Part shown: piece by piece, positions 32,309-41,095 of the stretch
Layout: each line of letters begins with the position of its first letter
Numbering within the stretch: position 1 is the stretch's first letter
Assembly: GCA_963702955.1 (NCBI GenBank)
Contig: OY969774.1
Location: 2,108,001 to 2,172,000 of the forward strand
DNA from: VRUE01 sp963702955
GTDB lineage: Bacteria; Actinomycetota; Thermoleophilia; Solirubrobacterales; 70-9
DNA length: 64,000 nucleotides
Reading direction: 5' to 3'
The notes under the pieces: generated by a model
What the model saw: the letters and a program-made list of their open reading frames with translations, nothing else
The model's database searches: none
What the model was told of the DNA's origin: nothing
Program-made: the position numbers and the translations under genes

Positions 32309-33007
32309 GTGAGCGCGAACGGGCAGGTGGTCGTCGCCGAGAACATCTCCCGCCGCTACGGCGAGGGCGAGGCGGCGGTCGACGCGCTGCTTGACGTCAG
32401 CACCGGCTTCGACCGCGCCCGCTTCACCGCGATCATGGGGCCGTCCGGCTCGGGCAAGTCGACCCTGATGCACATCCTCGCCGGCCTCGACATGCCGACC
32501 GCCGGCAGGGTCCTGCTCGACGGCGAGGAGATCACCGGCCTCGACGACGGCGAGCTGACCAGGCTGCGGCGCGACAAGTTCGGCTTCGTCTTCCAGTTCT
32601 TCAACCTGCTGCCGGTTCTCACCGCCGAGGAGAACCTGGTGCTGCCGCTCTCGATCGCCGGCCGCAAGCCCGACGCCGAGTGGCTCGAGCGGCTGATCGA
32701 CACGGTCGGCCTCGGCGACCGCCGCACCCACCGCCCCTCCGAGCTCTCGGGCGGCCAGCAGCAGCGCGTCGCTGTCGCCCGCGCGCTCGTCTCCAAACCG
32801 GCCGTCGTCTTCGCCGACGAGCCGACCGGCAACCTCGACTCGAAGGCCGGCGGCGACGTGCTGCGGCTGCTGCGCCAGGCGGTCGACGAGTTCGGCCAGA
32901 CGGTGATCATGGTCACCCACGACCCGGCCGCCGCCGCCCACGCCGACCGCCTGCTGACCCTGCGCGACGGCAGGATCGAGAGCGACGGACCGCCCGGCCC
33001 GGCTTGA
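32309..33007 (+). CDS. ABC transporter ATP-binding protein (MacB/LolD type)
   Basis: 232-residue ATPase of the LolD/MacB/FtsE class. Walker A is GPSGSGKST, followed by LMHILAGLDMPTAGRVLLDG. The Q-loop lies in FGFVFQFFNLLPVLTAEENL, typical of this class. The signature is LSGGQQQR, Walker B VVFADEP and the H-loop VTHDP. It powers the adjacent FtsX-like permease. GTG 32309 has TACGGT 7 nt upstream and no Shine-Dalgarno sequence; GTG 32300 overlaps that hexamer. The TGA overlaps the permease TTG (TTGA). Confidence 0.93.
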   Translation: MSANGQVVVAENISRRYGEGEAAVDALLDVSTGFDRARFTAIMGPSGSGKSTLMHILAGLDMPTAGRVLLDGEEITGLDDGELTRLRRDKFGFVFQFFNLLPVLTAEENLVLPLSIAGRKPDAEWLERLIDTVGLGDRRTHRPSELSGGQQQRVAVARALVSKPAVVFADEPTGNLDSKAGGDVLRLLRQAVDEFGQTVIMVTHDPAAAAHADRLLTLRDGRIESDGPPGPA

Positions 33008-35553
33008 CCTCCCTCGCCCTCAAGAGCCTCTGGGCGCGCAAGGCGCGGGCCCTGGGCACGACCTTCGCGGTGGTGATCGGCGTCGCCTTCGTCGCCGGCT
33101 CCTACGTCCTCACCGACACGATCTTCGCCGCCTTCGATGAAATCTTCAACGAGTCGCTGAGCGGCACCAGCGTCGTCGTCACCGCGGAGAACCCGGTCAA
33201 GCAGGACAACGGCGAAATCCCGACGATCCCGGCCTCGCTGCTGCCGAAGGTGGAGCGGACGCCGGGAGTGAGGCTTGCCGCCGGCGCGATCTTCACCCCG
33301 GCCGCCTTCTTCGATTCCGCAGGGAACAAGATCGGCAACAAATTCGCCCCCAAGTTCATCTCATCGACCCTGCCCGACGGGCTCGAGTCGCTCACCTATC
33401 TCGAAGGGCACCCGCCGCGCGGCCCGACCGAAGCCTCGCTCGACAAGGCCGCGGCCGAAAGCTCCGGCATCGAGCTCGGCGACCGGATCAGGCTGATCGG
33501 GCAGGGCAGCGCCCGTTCGTTCCGCCTGGTCGGCTTCACCCGCCTCGGCGGCGCTTCCTTCGGCGGCGCCAGCATCGCCCAGGTGACGCTGCCGGTCGCG
33601 CAGCGGCTGACCCACAAGGCGGGGCGCCTGGACCAGATCTCCGTCGCCGCCGCGAACGGGGTCTCGGCGGCGGCGCTGAAACGGCGCATCGCCCGTGAGA
33701 TGCCGGCCGGGACCCGGGTCGAGACCGCGAAGGAAAGCGCCGACCGCAGCTCGGAAGAAATCCGCGAAAACCTCGGCTTCCTGCAGACCTTCCTGCTCGT
33801 CTTCGGCTTCATCGCCATCCTCGTCGGCTCCTTCCTGATCTTCAACACCTTCTCGATCACCGTCGCCCAGCGGGTGACCGAGTTCGGGATGCTGCGGACC
33901 CTGGGGGCCTCGCGACGGCAGATCCTCACCGCGGTCATCGTCGAGGCGCTGGCGATCGGCCTGCTTGGAGCGCTGATCGGCATCGCCGGCGGTTTCCTCG
34001 CCGCCCTCTTGCTGAACGGCCTGCTCGAACTGTTCGAAGTCGACCTGCCGACCACCGGCCTGGTGATGGAGTCGCGGACGATCGTCGTCGCGCTGCTCGT
34101 CGGCATCGTCGTCACCCTGCTCTCCTCGCTGGTCCCGGCGCTGCGCTCGACCCGGGTGCCTCCGATCGCCGCTCTGCAGGCGTTCACGCCGCCCGCCACC
34201 CGCAGTCGCCGCCTCGTCTTCGCCGCCGCTTCGGTGTTCCTCGGCGTCGTCGGGCTGGCGCTGGTCCTGATCGGCCTCTTCGGCAGTGCCGGCGCGGGCA
34301 CCGCCGCCGGCCTGATGGGGGGCGGCGCGGTGGTCATCGTCTTCGCCGTCTCGCTGTTCAGCCCGCGCCTGGTGCCGCCGCTGGCGGCGATCGCCGGCTG
34401 GCCGCTGGAGCGGATCCGCCGGCTTACCGGCCGCCTGGCGCGGGAGAACGCGCAGCGCAACCCGAGCCGCACCGCCGTCACCGCGGCGGCGCTGATGATC
34501 GGCCTCGCCCTGGTCGCCTTCGTCACCGTCTTCGCCGCCGGCCTGAAGAGCTCGGTCGCCCAGGTCGTCGACGAAAACTTCGCCGGCGGATTGGTGATCC
34601 AAAACACCAACGGCTTCTCGCCGATCCCGGGCGGAGCTGCGGTCGCTGCGCGCCGGGTGCCGGGTGTCGAGACCGTCGCGACGGTCCGCTCGGCGAAAGC
34701 GAAGCTCATAGGGGCCGGCGCCGATGTCGGCGTCTCGGCGCCGAGCCGCGACATCGGCGAAACGGTGAAGATCGAATGGAAGCAGGGCGGCCCTGCGGCC
34801 CTGCGCAGCCTGTCCGACACCGAGGCGATCCTCTCCGACTCCTTCGCCTCCGAACACGATCTCAAGCTCGGCGACCGTTTCCGCCTGCTCACCCAGACGG
34901 GAGCACGCCCATCCTTTCGGGTGGCGGGCACGTTCTCCGCCAAGCTCGACGTCTTCGGCAGCGTTCTGGTCACGCAGCGCCTGATGTCCAGAGCCTTCGA
35001 TCAGACCGAGGACACGATCGACTTCGTCAAGACGGCGCCGGGGGCGAACGCCGCCAAGGTCCAGGCGCTGCTCACCGCCGGTGCCGAACGCGCCTTCCCG
35101 GTCGCGGAAGTGCTCAACCAGCAGGAACTGAAGGAAAGCCGCGAAGAACAGGTCGACCAGCTCGTCAACCTCGTCTACGCGCTGCTGGCGATGGCGATCG
35201 TGATCTCGCTGTTCGGAATCGCCAACACGCTGGCGCTCTCGATCCACGAGCGCACCCGCGAGCTGGGGATGCTGCGGGCGATCGGTATGTCGCGGCGCCA
35301 GGTGCGGACGATGATCCGCTACGAGGCGGTGATCACGGCGCTGATCGGGGCGATCCTCGGCATCGTCCTCGGGGTGATCTTCGCGGCGCTGATCTCCCAG
35401 CCGCTGAAGGACGAAGGCTTCACCCTCTCCTACCCGATCGGCTCGCTCGTCGTGCTGCTGATCCTCGCCGCGCTGGCCGGCATCCTGGCGGCGATCGCCC
35501 CGGCCCGCCGCGCCTCGAGACTAGACGTGCTCGACTCGCTGCAGTACGAGTAA
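33004..35553 (+). CDS. ABC transporter permease with two FtsX domains
   Basis: 849-residue permease of the MacB/FtsX class, probably moving lipids, peptides or lipoproteins or transmitting force across the membrane. An N-terminal helix (TTFAVVIGVAFVAGSYVLT) is followed by an extracytoplasmic MacB-PCD-like domain and the first FtsX unit of three helices (about residues 255-390, with VTEFGMLRTLGASRRQI). Further helices and a second periplasmic domain follow. The second FtsX unit is C-terminal, with RTRELGMLRAIGMSRRQVRT. Start TTG 33004 is coupled to the ATPase by a 4-bp overlap. Ends before palindrome G. Confidence 0.9.
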   Translation: MTSLALKSLWARKARALGTTFAVVIGVAFVAGSYVLTDTIFAAFDEIFNESLSGTSVVVTAENPVKQDNGEIPTIPASLLPKVERTPGVRLAAGAIFTPAAFFDSAGNKIGNKFAPKFISSTLPDGLESLTYLEGHPPRGPTEASLDKAAAESSGIELGDRIRLIGQGSARSFRLVGFTRLGGASFGGASIAQVTLPVAQRLTHKAGRLDQISVAAANGVSAAALKRRIAREMPAGTRVETAKESADRSSEEIRENLGFLQTFLLVFGFIAILVGSFLIFNTFSITVAQRVTEFGMLRTLGASRRQILTAVIVEALAIGLLGALIGIAGGFLAALLLNGLLELFEVDLPTTGLVMESRTIVVALLVGIVVTLLSSLVPALRSTRVPPIAALQAFTPPATRSRRLVFAAASVFLGVVGLALVLIGLFGSAGAGTAAGLMGGGAVVIVFAVSLFSPRLVPPLAAIAGWPLERIRRLTGRLARENAQRNPSRTAVTAAALMIGLALVAFVTVFAAGLKSSVAQVVDENFAGGLVIQNTNGFSPIPGGAAVAARRVPGVETVATVRSAKAKLIGAGADVGVSAPSRDIGETVKIEWKQGGPAALRSLSDTEAILSDSFASEHDLKLGDRFRLLTQTGARPSFRVAGTFSAKLDVFGSVLVTQRLMSRAFDQTEDTIDFVKTAPGANAAKVQALLTAGAERAFPVAEVLNQQELKESREEQVDQLVNLVYALLAMAIVISLFGIANTLALSIHERTRELGMLRAIGMSRRQVRTMIRYEAVITALIGAILGIVLGVIFAALISQPLKDEGFTLSYPIGSLVVLLILAALAGILAAIAPARRASRLDVLDSLQYE

Positions 35554-35558
35554 AGCCT

Positions 35559-35593
35559 GGCGCTTTCTTCAGGATATGCCTGAAGAAAGCGCC
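35559..35593. repeat. Perfect hairpin G (35 nt) between convergent genes
   Basis: GGCGCTTTCTTCAGG and CCTGAAGAAAGCGCC are exact 15-nt arms around ATATG. It lies between the permease stop (35553) and the nrdJ stop (35601), so it may terminate both. It has no T-tract. The ATATG apex resembles the other palindromes. Confidence 0.85.
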
Positions 35594-35600
35594 TACGACC

Positions 35601-38600
35601 TCAGCCGCAGCCGGTGTTGTTGCCGCAGCTAGAGCACGTGTAGCAGGAGCCCGTGCGCTGCATCATGCCGCCGCACTGCTCGCAGGCGGGACCGAGGTCG
35701 AGGCCGGACATCTTCGCCGGCACGACCGGCGGGGTTTCGGTGAGGGCCGCCGCGGCCGGGACCGACTCGCCGCCCGAGGCCTTCGCCTTCTCGGCGCCGT
35801 TGCCGGGCTTGGCGTGGCCGTTGCCGCCGTTGGCCGGGCCGGCGGTGTCGCCGGTCGCGATCCCGAGGCCGAGCTGGGTCGTCTCCGCCTCGCGCTTGGC
35901 CCGCACCTCGGTGGTGAGGATGCCGAGGTCCTCGAGCGTGTCGGTGTCCTCGATAAAGCGGCTCGCCAGCCAGCGCATGATGTAGTCGGGCAGCGATTTG
36001 GCGAACGGGATCTCCGGGTTGCCGGTGATCCCCTCCGGCTCGAAGCGCATGTAGCTGAACTTGCGCACGAAGACCTCCAGCGGCACGCCGTACTGCAGCC
36101 CGATCGAGATCGCCGTCGCGAAGGCGTTCATCAGCCCCCGCATCGTCGAGCCCTCCTTGCCGATGTCGGTGAGGAAGATCTCGCCGACCGAGCCGTCCTC
36201 GTATTTGCCGGCGGTGATGTAGCCCTCGTGGCCGGCGATCGAGAACTTGTGGGTCCGCGACTCGCGCTCGCGCGGCATCTTCTTGCGCACCGGGGCGGCC
36301 GGCGCCTCGGCCTCGGCCCCCTTCTCCTCCTGGGCGTCGGTGCGCAGCGCCTGCGCCGTCTTCGAGCCGTCGCGGTAGATCGCCAGCGCCTTCAGGCCGC
36401 CCTTCCAGCCGCGCGTGTAGGCGTCGGCGATGTCGGCGACCGTGGCGCTCTGCGGCAGGTTGACCGTCTTCGAGATCGCCCCGGAGATGAACGGCTGCGT
36501 CGCCGCCATCATGTCGATGTGGCCGGTGTGGGAGATCGCCCGCTCGCCGACCGCGACATCGAACACCGGCAGGTGCTCGTCCTTCAGGCCCGGGGCGCCG
36601 ATGATCGTCGCCTTCTCGGCGATGTGGGCGTCGATCTGGTCGACCGCGGCGTCGTCGTAGCCGAGCGTGCGCAGCGCCGGCGGCACCGAGCGGTTGACGA
36701 TCGTCATCTGCCCGCCGCCGACCAGCTCCTTGAACTTGACCAGCGAGAAGTCGGGCTCGATCCCGGTCGTGTCGCAGTCCATCAGGAAGCTGATCGTCCC
36801 GGTCGGCGCCAGCACCGTCGCCTGGGCGTTGCGGTAGCCGTGCTCCTCGCCCAGCTCGACCGCCTCGTCCCAGGCCCGCTGCGCGGCCTCCAGCAGCTCG
36901 CCCCGGATCCCGTTCGGGTCAACGTCGTAGGCGGCGTCGCGGTGCATCCGCATCACCCCGTTATGGGCGTCGCGGTTCTTCCCGTACTCGTCGTAGGGCC
37001 CGGTCGCCCCGGCGGCGATCTGCGCCGACTGGCGGTAGGCGCGGCCGGTCATCAGCGCGGTGATCGCAGCGGCGACGTTGCGGCCCTCCTCGGAGTCGTA
37101 GGGCAGCCCGTCGGACATCAGCAGCGCGCCGAGGTTGGCGTAGCCGAGCCCGAGCTGGCGGAAGCGGCCGGCGTTCTCGGCGATCTGCTCGGTCGGGTAG
37201 CTGGAGTTGCCGACGACGATCTCCTGCGCGAGGAAGACGACGTTAACGGCGTGCTCGAAGTCCTCGACGTCGAACGACCCGTCCTCGCGGCGGAACTTCA
37301 TCAGGTTGAGCGAGGCCAGGTTGCAGGCCGAATCGTCGACGTGCATGTACTCGGAGCAATTTGCGACGACGAGGCCGTTGACGATGTACGAGTGATGGAT
37401 CGGCTCGGTCAGGTTGTAGACAACCTCTTGGCCGTCCTCCTCTCGCGAGGCAAGTTTGACGCCCGGCTTCGTCGTGTAGCGGCGAGTCTCGGCAAGCAGC
37501 GCGTCAAGTGCGGCGTTCTTTCGTGGCGTCGAGAACCCAATCGACTCGGCGAAGCGCTCCATGTCCGTCCCCGAGATGCGGAGGTCAAACCCCTCTCGGG
37601 ACTCGTACTCGACTGCGGTGCCGTCCTTGCGGGTATAGGAGAATGAGGCCTCGCGGCTCTCCGAAACTCGGTAGATGCGTCCGCGGACGCCAAACGCCGA
37701 AAGCATTCGCTGTACATCTTTGAGCAGCTTCGCACTGCGACTACCAAGGCCGATGTAGCGGTTCGCCTTGCCGCCTGACTCGACTCGCGCGACGCAACCG
37801 TCGGCACCGTACAGCCCTCGCAGGAACGCGGCCTGCACCTCGCTGGGTGCAGAGAAGATCATGTCCGGCGCCCGCTTCTCGTGAGCCCGGGCGCTCCAAA
37901 TGCCAAGCTGATGGAAGAATTCACGCACCGTCTCGCTGCCCGCGCGCAGTTGCACGGTGCCGTTCTCCATCTTTTGGCGAGAGACGCCACCAATCAGCTC
38001 CTCGAGTATTCCCTCGTGGGACTCGGTCAAGCCGTCATCGATGTCGTCTCCTCCGTAGCACCAGCCGGTCTGAGCTTCGGTCATCCAGCCATCGCCGATG
38101 AGATGTCCGGTTAGCTCTCCGAGTCCCTCGCTCCAGCGGTCGGGAAGCTTCTGGTGAGTGACCGTGCCCCCGCGGCTGAATGACTTGGCTAGCGCCTCGA
38201 CCTTGACCGGAAGCGTCCAGGATGCATCCGTGGCCGGGGTGGCACAGTCGTTTAGCAAGACCTCGTCCTGTTCGGTCAGATCGTCGGCCCGGACGTAGCC
38301 GCGATTAGCCGTCCACAGGCGGTGGTTGGAAGTGCAGCGAAGCCCCCGTCCATCCGAGAAATGCAGTCGCAGCACTTGCTTGACGCCGTTTCGCATGATG
38401 GCGATCGGGGTCGAGGCGAGTACGCCCTCGCCAGGCTCGTCCGCGGTCGCACGGTGCGTGTAGACCCGGAACTCCTCGCCGTCCCGAGCTCGCTCGTAGA
38501 GCTCACCGAAGGGAATCTGGCCGATCGTCGTGTGAACGCGGGCATCCGCCGGAAAACATGGGTTGGAGGCGTTGATCCGGCCCGACTCCGGGCAGGTGTG

Positions 38601-39626
38601 CCAGCGGTTGACGATCGTGTCGTACTGGACGCCCGGGTCGGCGCAGCGCCAGGCGGCGTCGGCGATCTGGCCCATCAGCTCGCGCGCCGGCAGCGTCTTC
38701 ACCGCGTCGCCGGTCGTCCGCGCCAGCAGATCCCAGTCCTCGCCGGCTTCGACCGCCTCCATGAACTCGTCGGTCACCCGCACCGAGTTGTTCGCGTTCT
38801 GGTACTGGATCGAGGTGAAGCCCTCGCCGTCGATCGACATGTCGAAGCCGGCGTCGCGCAGCGCCCCGGCCTTCTTCTCCTCGTCGGCCTTGCACCAGAT
38901 GAAGTGCTCGATGTCGGGGTGGTCAACGTCGAGCACGACCATCTTTGCCGCCCGCCGCGTCTTACCGCCCGACTTGATCGTCCCCGCCCAGGCGTCGGCG
39001 CCGCGCATGAAGCTGACCGGGCCGCTCGCCGTGCCGCCCTTCTGCAGCGGCTCCATCGAGCCGCGGATGTTGGAGAGGTTGATCCCCGAGCCCGAGCCGC
39101 CGCGGAAGATCTTGCCCTCTTTGGTGTTCCAGTCGAGGATCGACTCCATGTTGTCTTCGACGCTGAGGATGAAGCAGGCGCTGCACTGCGGCCGCTCCTC
39201 GAAGCCGACGTTGAACCAGACCGGCGAGTTGAAGGCCGCCTTCTGGTTGAGCAGGATCGAGGTCAGCTCGGCTTCGAAGGCGTCGGCGTCCTCGTCGGAG
39301 GCGAAGTAGCCGCCCTCGCGCCCCCAGCCGGAGATCGTCCCCGCGACCCGGCCGACCATCTGTTTGACCGAGCTCTCGCGCTCGGGGCTGCCGAGCTGCC
39401 CGCGGAAGTACTTCTGGGCGACGATGTTGGTCGCGTTCTGCGACCAGCTCTTCGGGAACTCGACCCCGCGCTGCTCGAAGGCCGGCTTCTCCGGATCGCC
39501 GATCAGCGCGTCGCGGACCTCCCACTCGATCTCGTCGAAGGGATGCGTCCCCGGCGAGGAGAAGCGACGTTCGATCGCCAGGCCCTTGAGACCGTTTTTC
39601 GGAGCACTGGTTGCGGTCTGGGACAT
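35601..39626 (-). CDS. nrdJ: Adenosylcobalamin-dependent (class II) ribonucleotide reductase with intein
   Basis: 1341-residue precursor of the B12-dependent ribonucleotide reductase, which converts ribonucleotides to deoxyribonucleotides through a cobalamin-generated thiyl radical. N-extein residues 1-356 end GRINASNP; an intein occupies 357-756; the C-extein begins with C757 in CSEYMHVDD, the NPC-SE motif that holds the radical cysteine. Other family features are LKGLAIERRF, GSGSGINLSNIRGS, MDCDTTGIEPDFSLVKFKEL and a C-terminal zinc-ribbon CEQCGG…CYTCSSCGNNTGCG. The mature enzyme would be about 941 residues. ATG 39626 is preceded by AGGAG. The protein depends on correct intein splicing for activity. 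Confidence 0.96.
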   Translation of the reverse strand: MSQTATSAPKNGLKGLAIERRFSSPGTHPFDEIEWEVRDALIGDPEKPAFEQRGVEFPKSWSQNATNIVAQKYFRGQLGSPERESSVKQMVGRVAGTISGWGREGGYFASDEDADAFEAELTSILLNQKAAFNSPVWFNVGFEERPQCSACFILSVEDNMESILDWNTKEGKIFRGGSGSGINLSNIRGSMEPLQKGGTASGPVSFMRGADAWAGTIKSGGKTRRAAKMVVLDVDHPDIEHFIWCKADEEKKAGALRDAGFDMSIDGEGFTSIQYQNANNSVRVTDEFMEAVEAGEDWDLLARTTGDAVKTLPARELMGQIADAAWRCADPGVQYDTIVNRWHTCPESGRINASNPCFPADARVHTTIGQIPFGELYERARDGEEFRVYTHRATADEPGEGVLASTPIAIMRNGVKQVLRLHFSDGRGLRCTSNHRLWTANRGYVRADDLTEQDEVLLNDCATPATDASWTLPVKVEALAKSFSRGGTVTHQKLPDRWSEGLGELTGHLIGDGWMTEAQTGWCYGGDDIDDGLTESHEGILEELIGGVSRQKMENGTVQLRAGSETVREFFHQLGIWSARAHEKRAPDMIFSAPSEVQAAFLRGLYGADGCVARVESGGKANRYIGLGSRSAKLLKDVQRMLSAFGVRGRIYRVSESREASFSYTRKDGTAVEYESREGFDLRISGTDMERFAESIGFSTPRKNAALDALLAETRRYTTKPGVKLASREEDGQEVVYNLTEPIHHSYIVNGLVVANCSEYMHVDDSACNLASLNLMKFRREDGSFDVEDFEHAVNVVFLAQEIVVGNSSYPTEQIAENAGRFRQLGLGYANLGALLMSDGLPYDSEEGRNVAAAITALMTGRAYRQSAQIAAGATGPYDEYGKNRDAHNGVMRMHRDAAYDVDPNGIRGELLEAAQRAWDEAVELGEEHGYRNAQATVLAPTGTISFLMDCDTTGIEPDFSLVKFKELVGGGQMTIVNRSVPPALRTLGYDDAAVDQIDAHIAEKATIIGAPGLKDEHLPVFDVAVGERAISHTGHIDMMAATQPFISGAISKTVNLPQSATVADIADAYTRGWKGGLKALAIYRDGSKTAQALRTDAQEEKGAEAEAPAAPVRKKMPRERESRTHKFSIAGHEGYITAGKYEDGSVGEIFLTDIGKEGSTMRGLMNAFATAISIGLQYGVPLEVFVRKFSYMRFEPEGITGNPEIPFAKSLPDYIMRWLASRFIEDTDTLEDLGILTTEVRAKREAETTQLGLGIATGDTAGPANGGNGHAKPGNGAEKAKASGGESVPAAAALTETPPVVPAKMSGLDLGPACEQCGGMMQRTGSCYTCSSCGNNTGCG
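37359..38558 (-). mobile_element. Intein with LAGLIDADG homing endonuclease (400 aa)
   Basis: Begins with C357 (CFPADARV) and ends HHSYIVNGLVVAN before C757. Splicing blocks: A (CFPADARVHT), B (CTSNHRLW with T-x2-H), F/G (YNLTEPIHHSYIVNGLVVAN). The penultimate residue is Ala rather than His. Endonuclease blocks are GELTGHLIGDGW and FLRGLYGADG, the two LAGLIDADG helices, both with an acidic residue. The DNA is less GC-rich than the exteins, consistent with separate acquisition. The site, directly before the catalytic cysteine of the RNR, is a typical conserved homing target. Confidence 0.95.
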
Positions 39627-39769
39627 CGAACTTCTCCTCTCGGGCGGCTTTAGGGGGGAGCTGCCCAGGATCGTCAACGAGTCGGACGTACTTTGTGTTG
39701 CGCGACCCCGCAAAACGCCGCGAATTTCACAAAAGTCACGCCATCTCCCTCTATGGTGACAAGAGAGCG

Positions 39770-40471
39770 ATGCGGGCGACGGCGGCGAAAAGAGCGGAAT
39801 CTGCAAAGGAAGTTGCGAGCGAGGCGATCGCCGCGGTCAAGCCGAAGCTGCGCGGCGTCTCCCACCAGTGGGCATTCGTCGTCTCGCTCTTCCTCGGCGC
39901 CGGCCTGATCCTCGCCGCGAAGACGCCGAAGGCGACCCTGGCGGTGGCGGTCTACGCGGTCAGCCTCTCGGCCCTGCTCGGCACCAGCGCCCTCTACCAC
40001 CGGATCGACTGGAAGCGGCCCGAAGTGAGGCAGTGGATGCGCCGCCTCGATCACTCGATGATCTTCTTCCTCATCGCCGGCACCTACACGCCGTTCGCCC
40101 TGCTGGTTCTCAGCGGCCCGCTCGCCGACGCGATCCTCGTCGTCGTCTGGATCGGCGCGATCGCCGGCGCCGTGGTCGAGACGATCTGGATCGACCACCC
40201 GAAATGGGTCGCCGCGCTCATCTACATGTCGCTCGGCTGGGTCGCCGCCGTCGCCTTCCCGGAGCTGTGGAACGACATGGGCGTCGCCGGCACCCTGCTG
40301 GTCGCCGCCGGCGGCCTCCTCTACACCGCCGGCGCAGTCGTCTACGCGACCCAGCGCCCAAATCCCAACCCCCGAGTCTTCGGCTACCACGAGGTCTTCC
40401 ACGCCCTGGTCATCGCCGCAGCCGCCGCCCACTTCGCCGCCATAGCCTTCTTCGCCCTCCCAGCCGCCTGA
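39770..40471 (+). CDS. Hemolysin III / PAQR-family membrane protein
   Basis: 233-residue seven-helix protein of the HlyIII/YqfA/TrhA group of the PAQR superfamily. Conserved metal-site features are SALYHRIDWK (His about residue 79), RLDHSMIFFLIAGTYTPF (residues about 97-114) and the terminal FGYHEVFHALVIAAAAAHF with two His. Bacterial members affect membrane lipid or fluidity homeostasis. The N-terminal 28 residues are charged and cytoplasmic. ATG 39770 has AAGAGAG upstream and TATGGT (39752-39757) as a possible -10. The 143-nt region back to nrdJ holds promoters for both genes but no recognised operator. Confidence 0.88.
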   Translation: MRATAAKRAESAKEVASEAIAAVKPKLRGVSHQWAFVVSLFLGAGLILAAKTPKATLAVAVYAVSLSALLGTSALYHRIDWKRPEVRQWMRRLDHSMIFFLIAGTYTPFALLVLSGPLADAILVVVWIGAIAGAVVETIWIDHPKWVAALIYMSLGWVAAVAFPELWNDMGVAGTLLVAAGGLLYTAGAVVYATQRPNPNPRVFGYHEVFHALVIAAAAAHFAAIAFFALPAA

Positions 40472-40480
40472 TCGGCTCAT

Positions 40481-40518
40481 TGGCGATTTGATGACCCTAT
40501 GGGCATCAAAAAGCGCCA
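40481..40518. repeat. Palindromic element C2 (38 nt)
   Basis: Left arm TGGCGATTTGATG, centre ACCCTATGGG, right arm CATCAAAAAGCGCCA. The flanks GATCGGCTCAT and GTCAGCCTGATC extend an imperfect stem. It lies between the convergent HlyIII and FMN-reductase stops. It matches C1 at about 34 of 38 positions. Confidence 0.87.
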
Positions 40519-40529
40519 GTCAGCCTGAT

Positions 40530-41093
40530 CTAGGCCGCGACCGGCTCGGCGACGCGCTCCGCGCTCGCGACCAGCTCGGCCAAGAGCTCCTCGAGCTGCT
40601 CGGCCTGCTCGGGCGGCAGCTCCAGCCGGTCGCCGACCTGCAGCTCGTGTGCCTTCGCCACCGGCAGTTCGGTCTCGATCACGCGGGCGCCCATCGCGCC
40701 GAGCACTTTGCGCAGCTCGGCCTGGGCCCAGACGGCGCCGAACATCCCGGTCGAGGCGCTGATCGCCGCGGCCGGGGTCCCGCTCAGAGCGCTCTCGCCG
40801 GCCGGGCGCGAGGCCCAGTCGAGGGCGTTCTTCAACTGCCCGGGAATCGAGCTGTTGTACTCCGGCGTCGCGACCAGGACCGCGTCGGCCTCGCGCATCG
40901 CCTCGCGCAGCTCGTGCACCGCCCCGGGCTCCGGCTCGTTCGCTTCGACGTCGGCGTCGTAGGGCGGGATCTCCCGCAGCCGCTCGAAGGGGACCAGCTC
41001 CGCCCCCGCGGGCAGCCGCTCGGCGGCCGCCCGCAGCAGGGCGCTGTTCAGCGAGTCCCGGCGCAGGCTGCCGGATATGCCCAGGACCCGCAT
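40530..41093 (-). CDS. NADPH-dependent FMN reductase
   Basis: 187-residue flavodoxin-like NAD(P)H:FMN/quinone reductase of the SsuE/ArsH/ChrR-like family. The phosphate-binding loop is GISGSLRRDSLNSALLRAA (residues 5-23). The second FMN loop is TPEYNSSIPGQLKNALDW (about 80-97), and GTPAAAISASTGMFGAVWAQ forms the isoalloxazine-side strand. It probably transfers two electrons to flavins, quinones or chromate-like compounds. The YceI gene ends 3 bp upstream on the same strand, so the two are likely co-transcribed. The C-terminal helix is acidic. Confidence 0.9.
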   Translation of the reverse strand: MRVLGISGSLRRDSLNSALLRAAAERLPAGAELVPFERLREIPPYDADVEANEPEPGAVHELREAMREADAVLVATPEYNSSIPGQLKNALDWASRPAGESALSGTPAAAISASTGMFGAVWAQAELRKVLGAMGARVIETELPVAKAHELQVGDRLELPPEQAEQLEELLAELVASAERVAEPVAA

Positions 41094-41095
41094 CG

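Noticed and set aside
35559..35593. Palindromes interpreted purely as Rho-independent terminators
   Set aside because: Several lie between convergent genes and may terminate, but others are inside coding regions, upstream of start codons or between divergent genes, and none has a T-tract.
39627..39769. NrdR box or cobalamin riboswitch before nrdJ
   Set aside because: Only a partial TTGTGT-like half-site is visible, and the 143-nt gap with a close Shine-Dalgarno sequence leaves no room for a B12 riboswitch.
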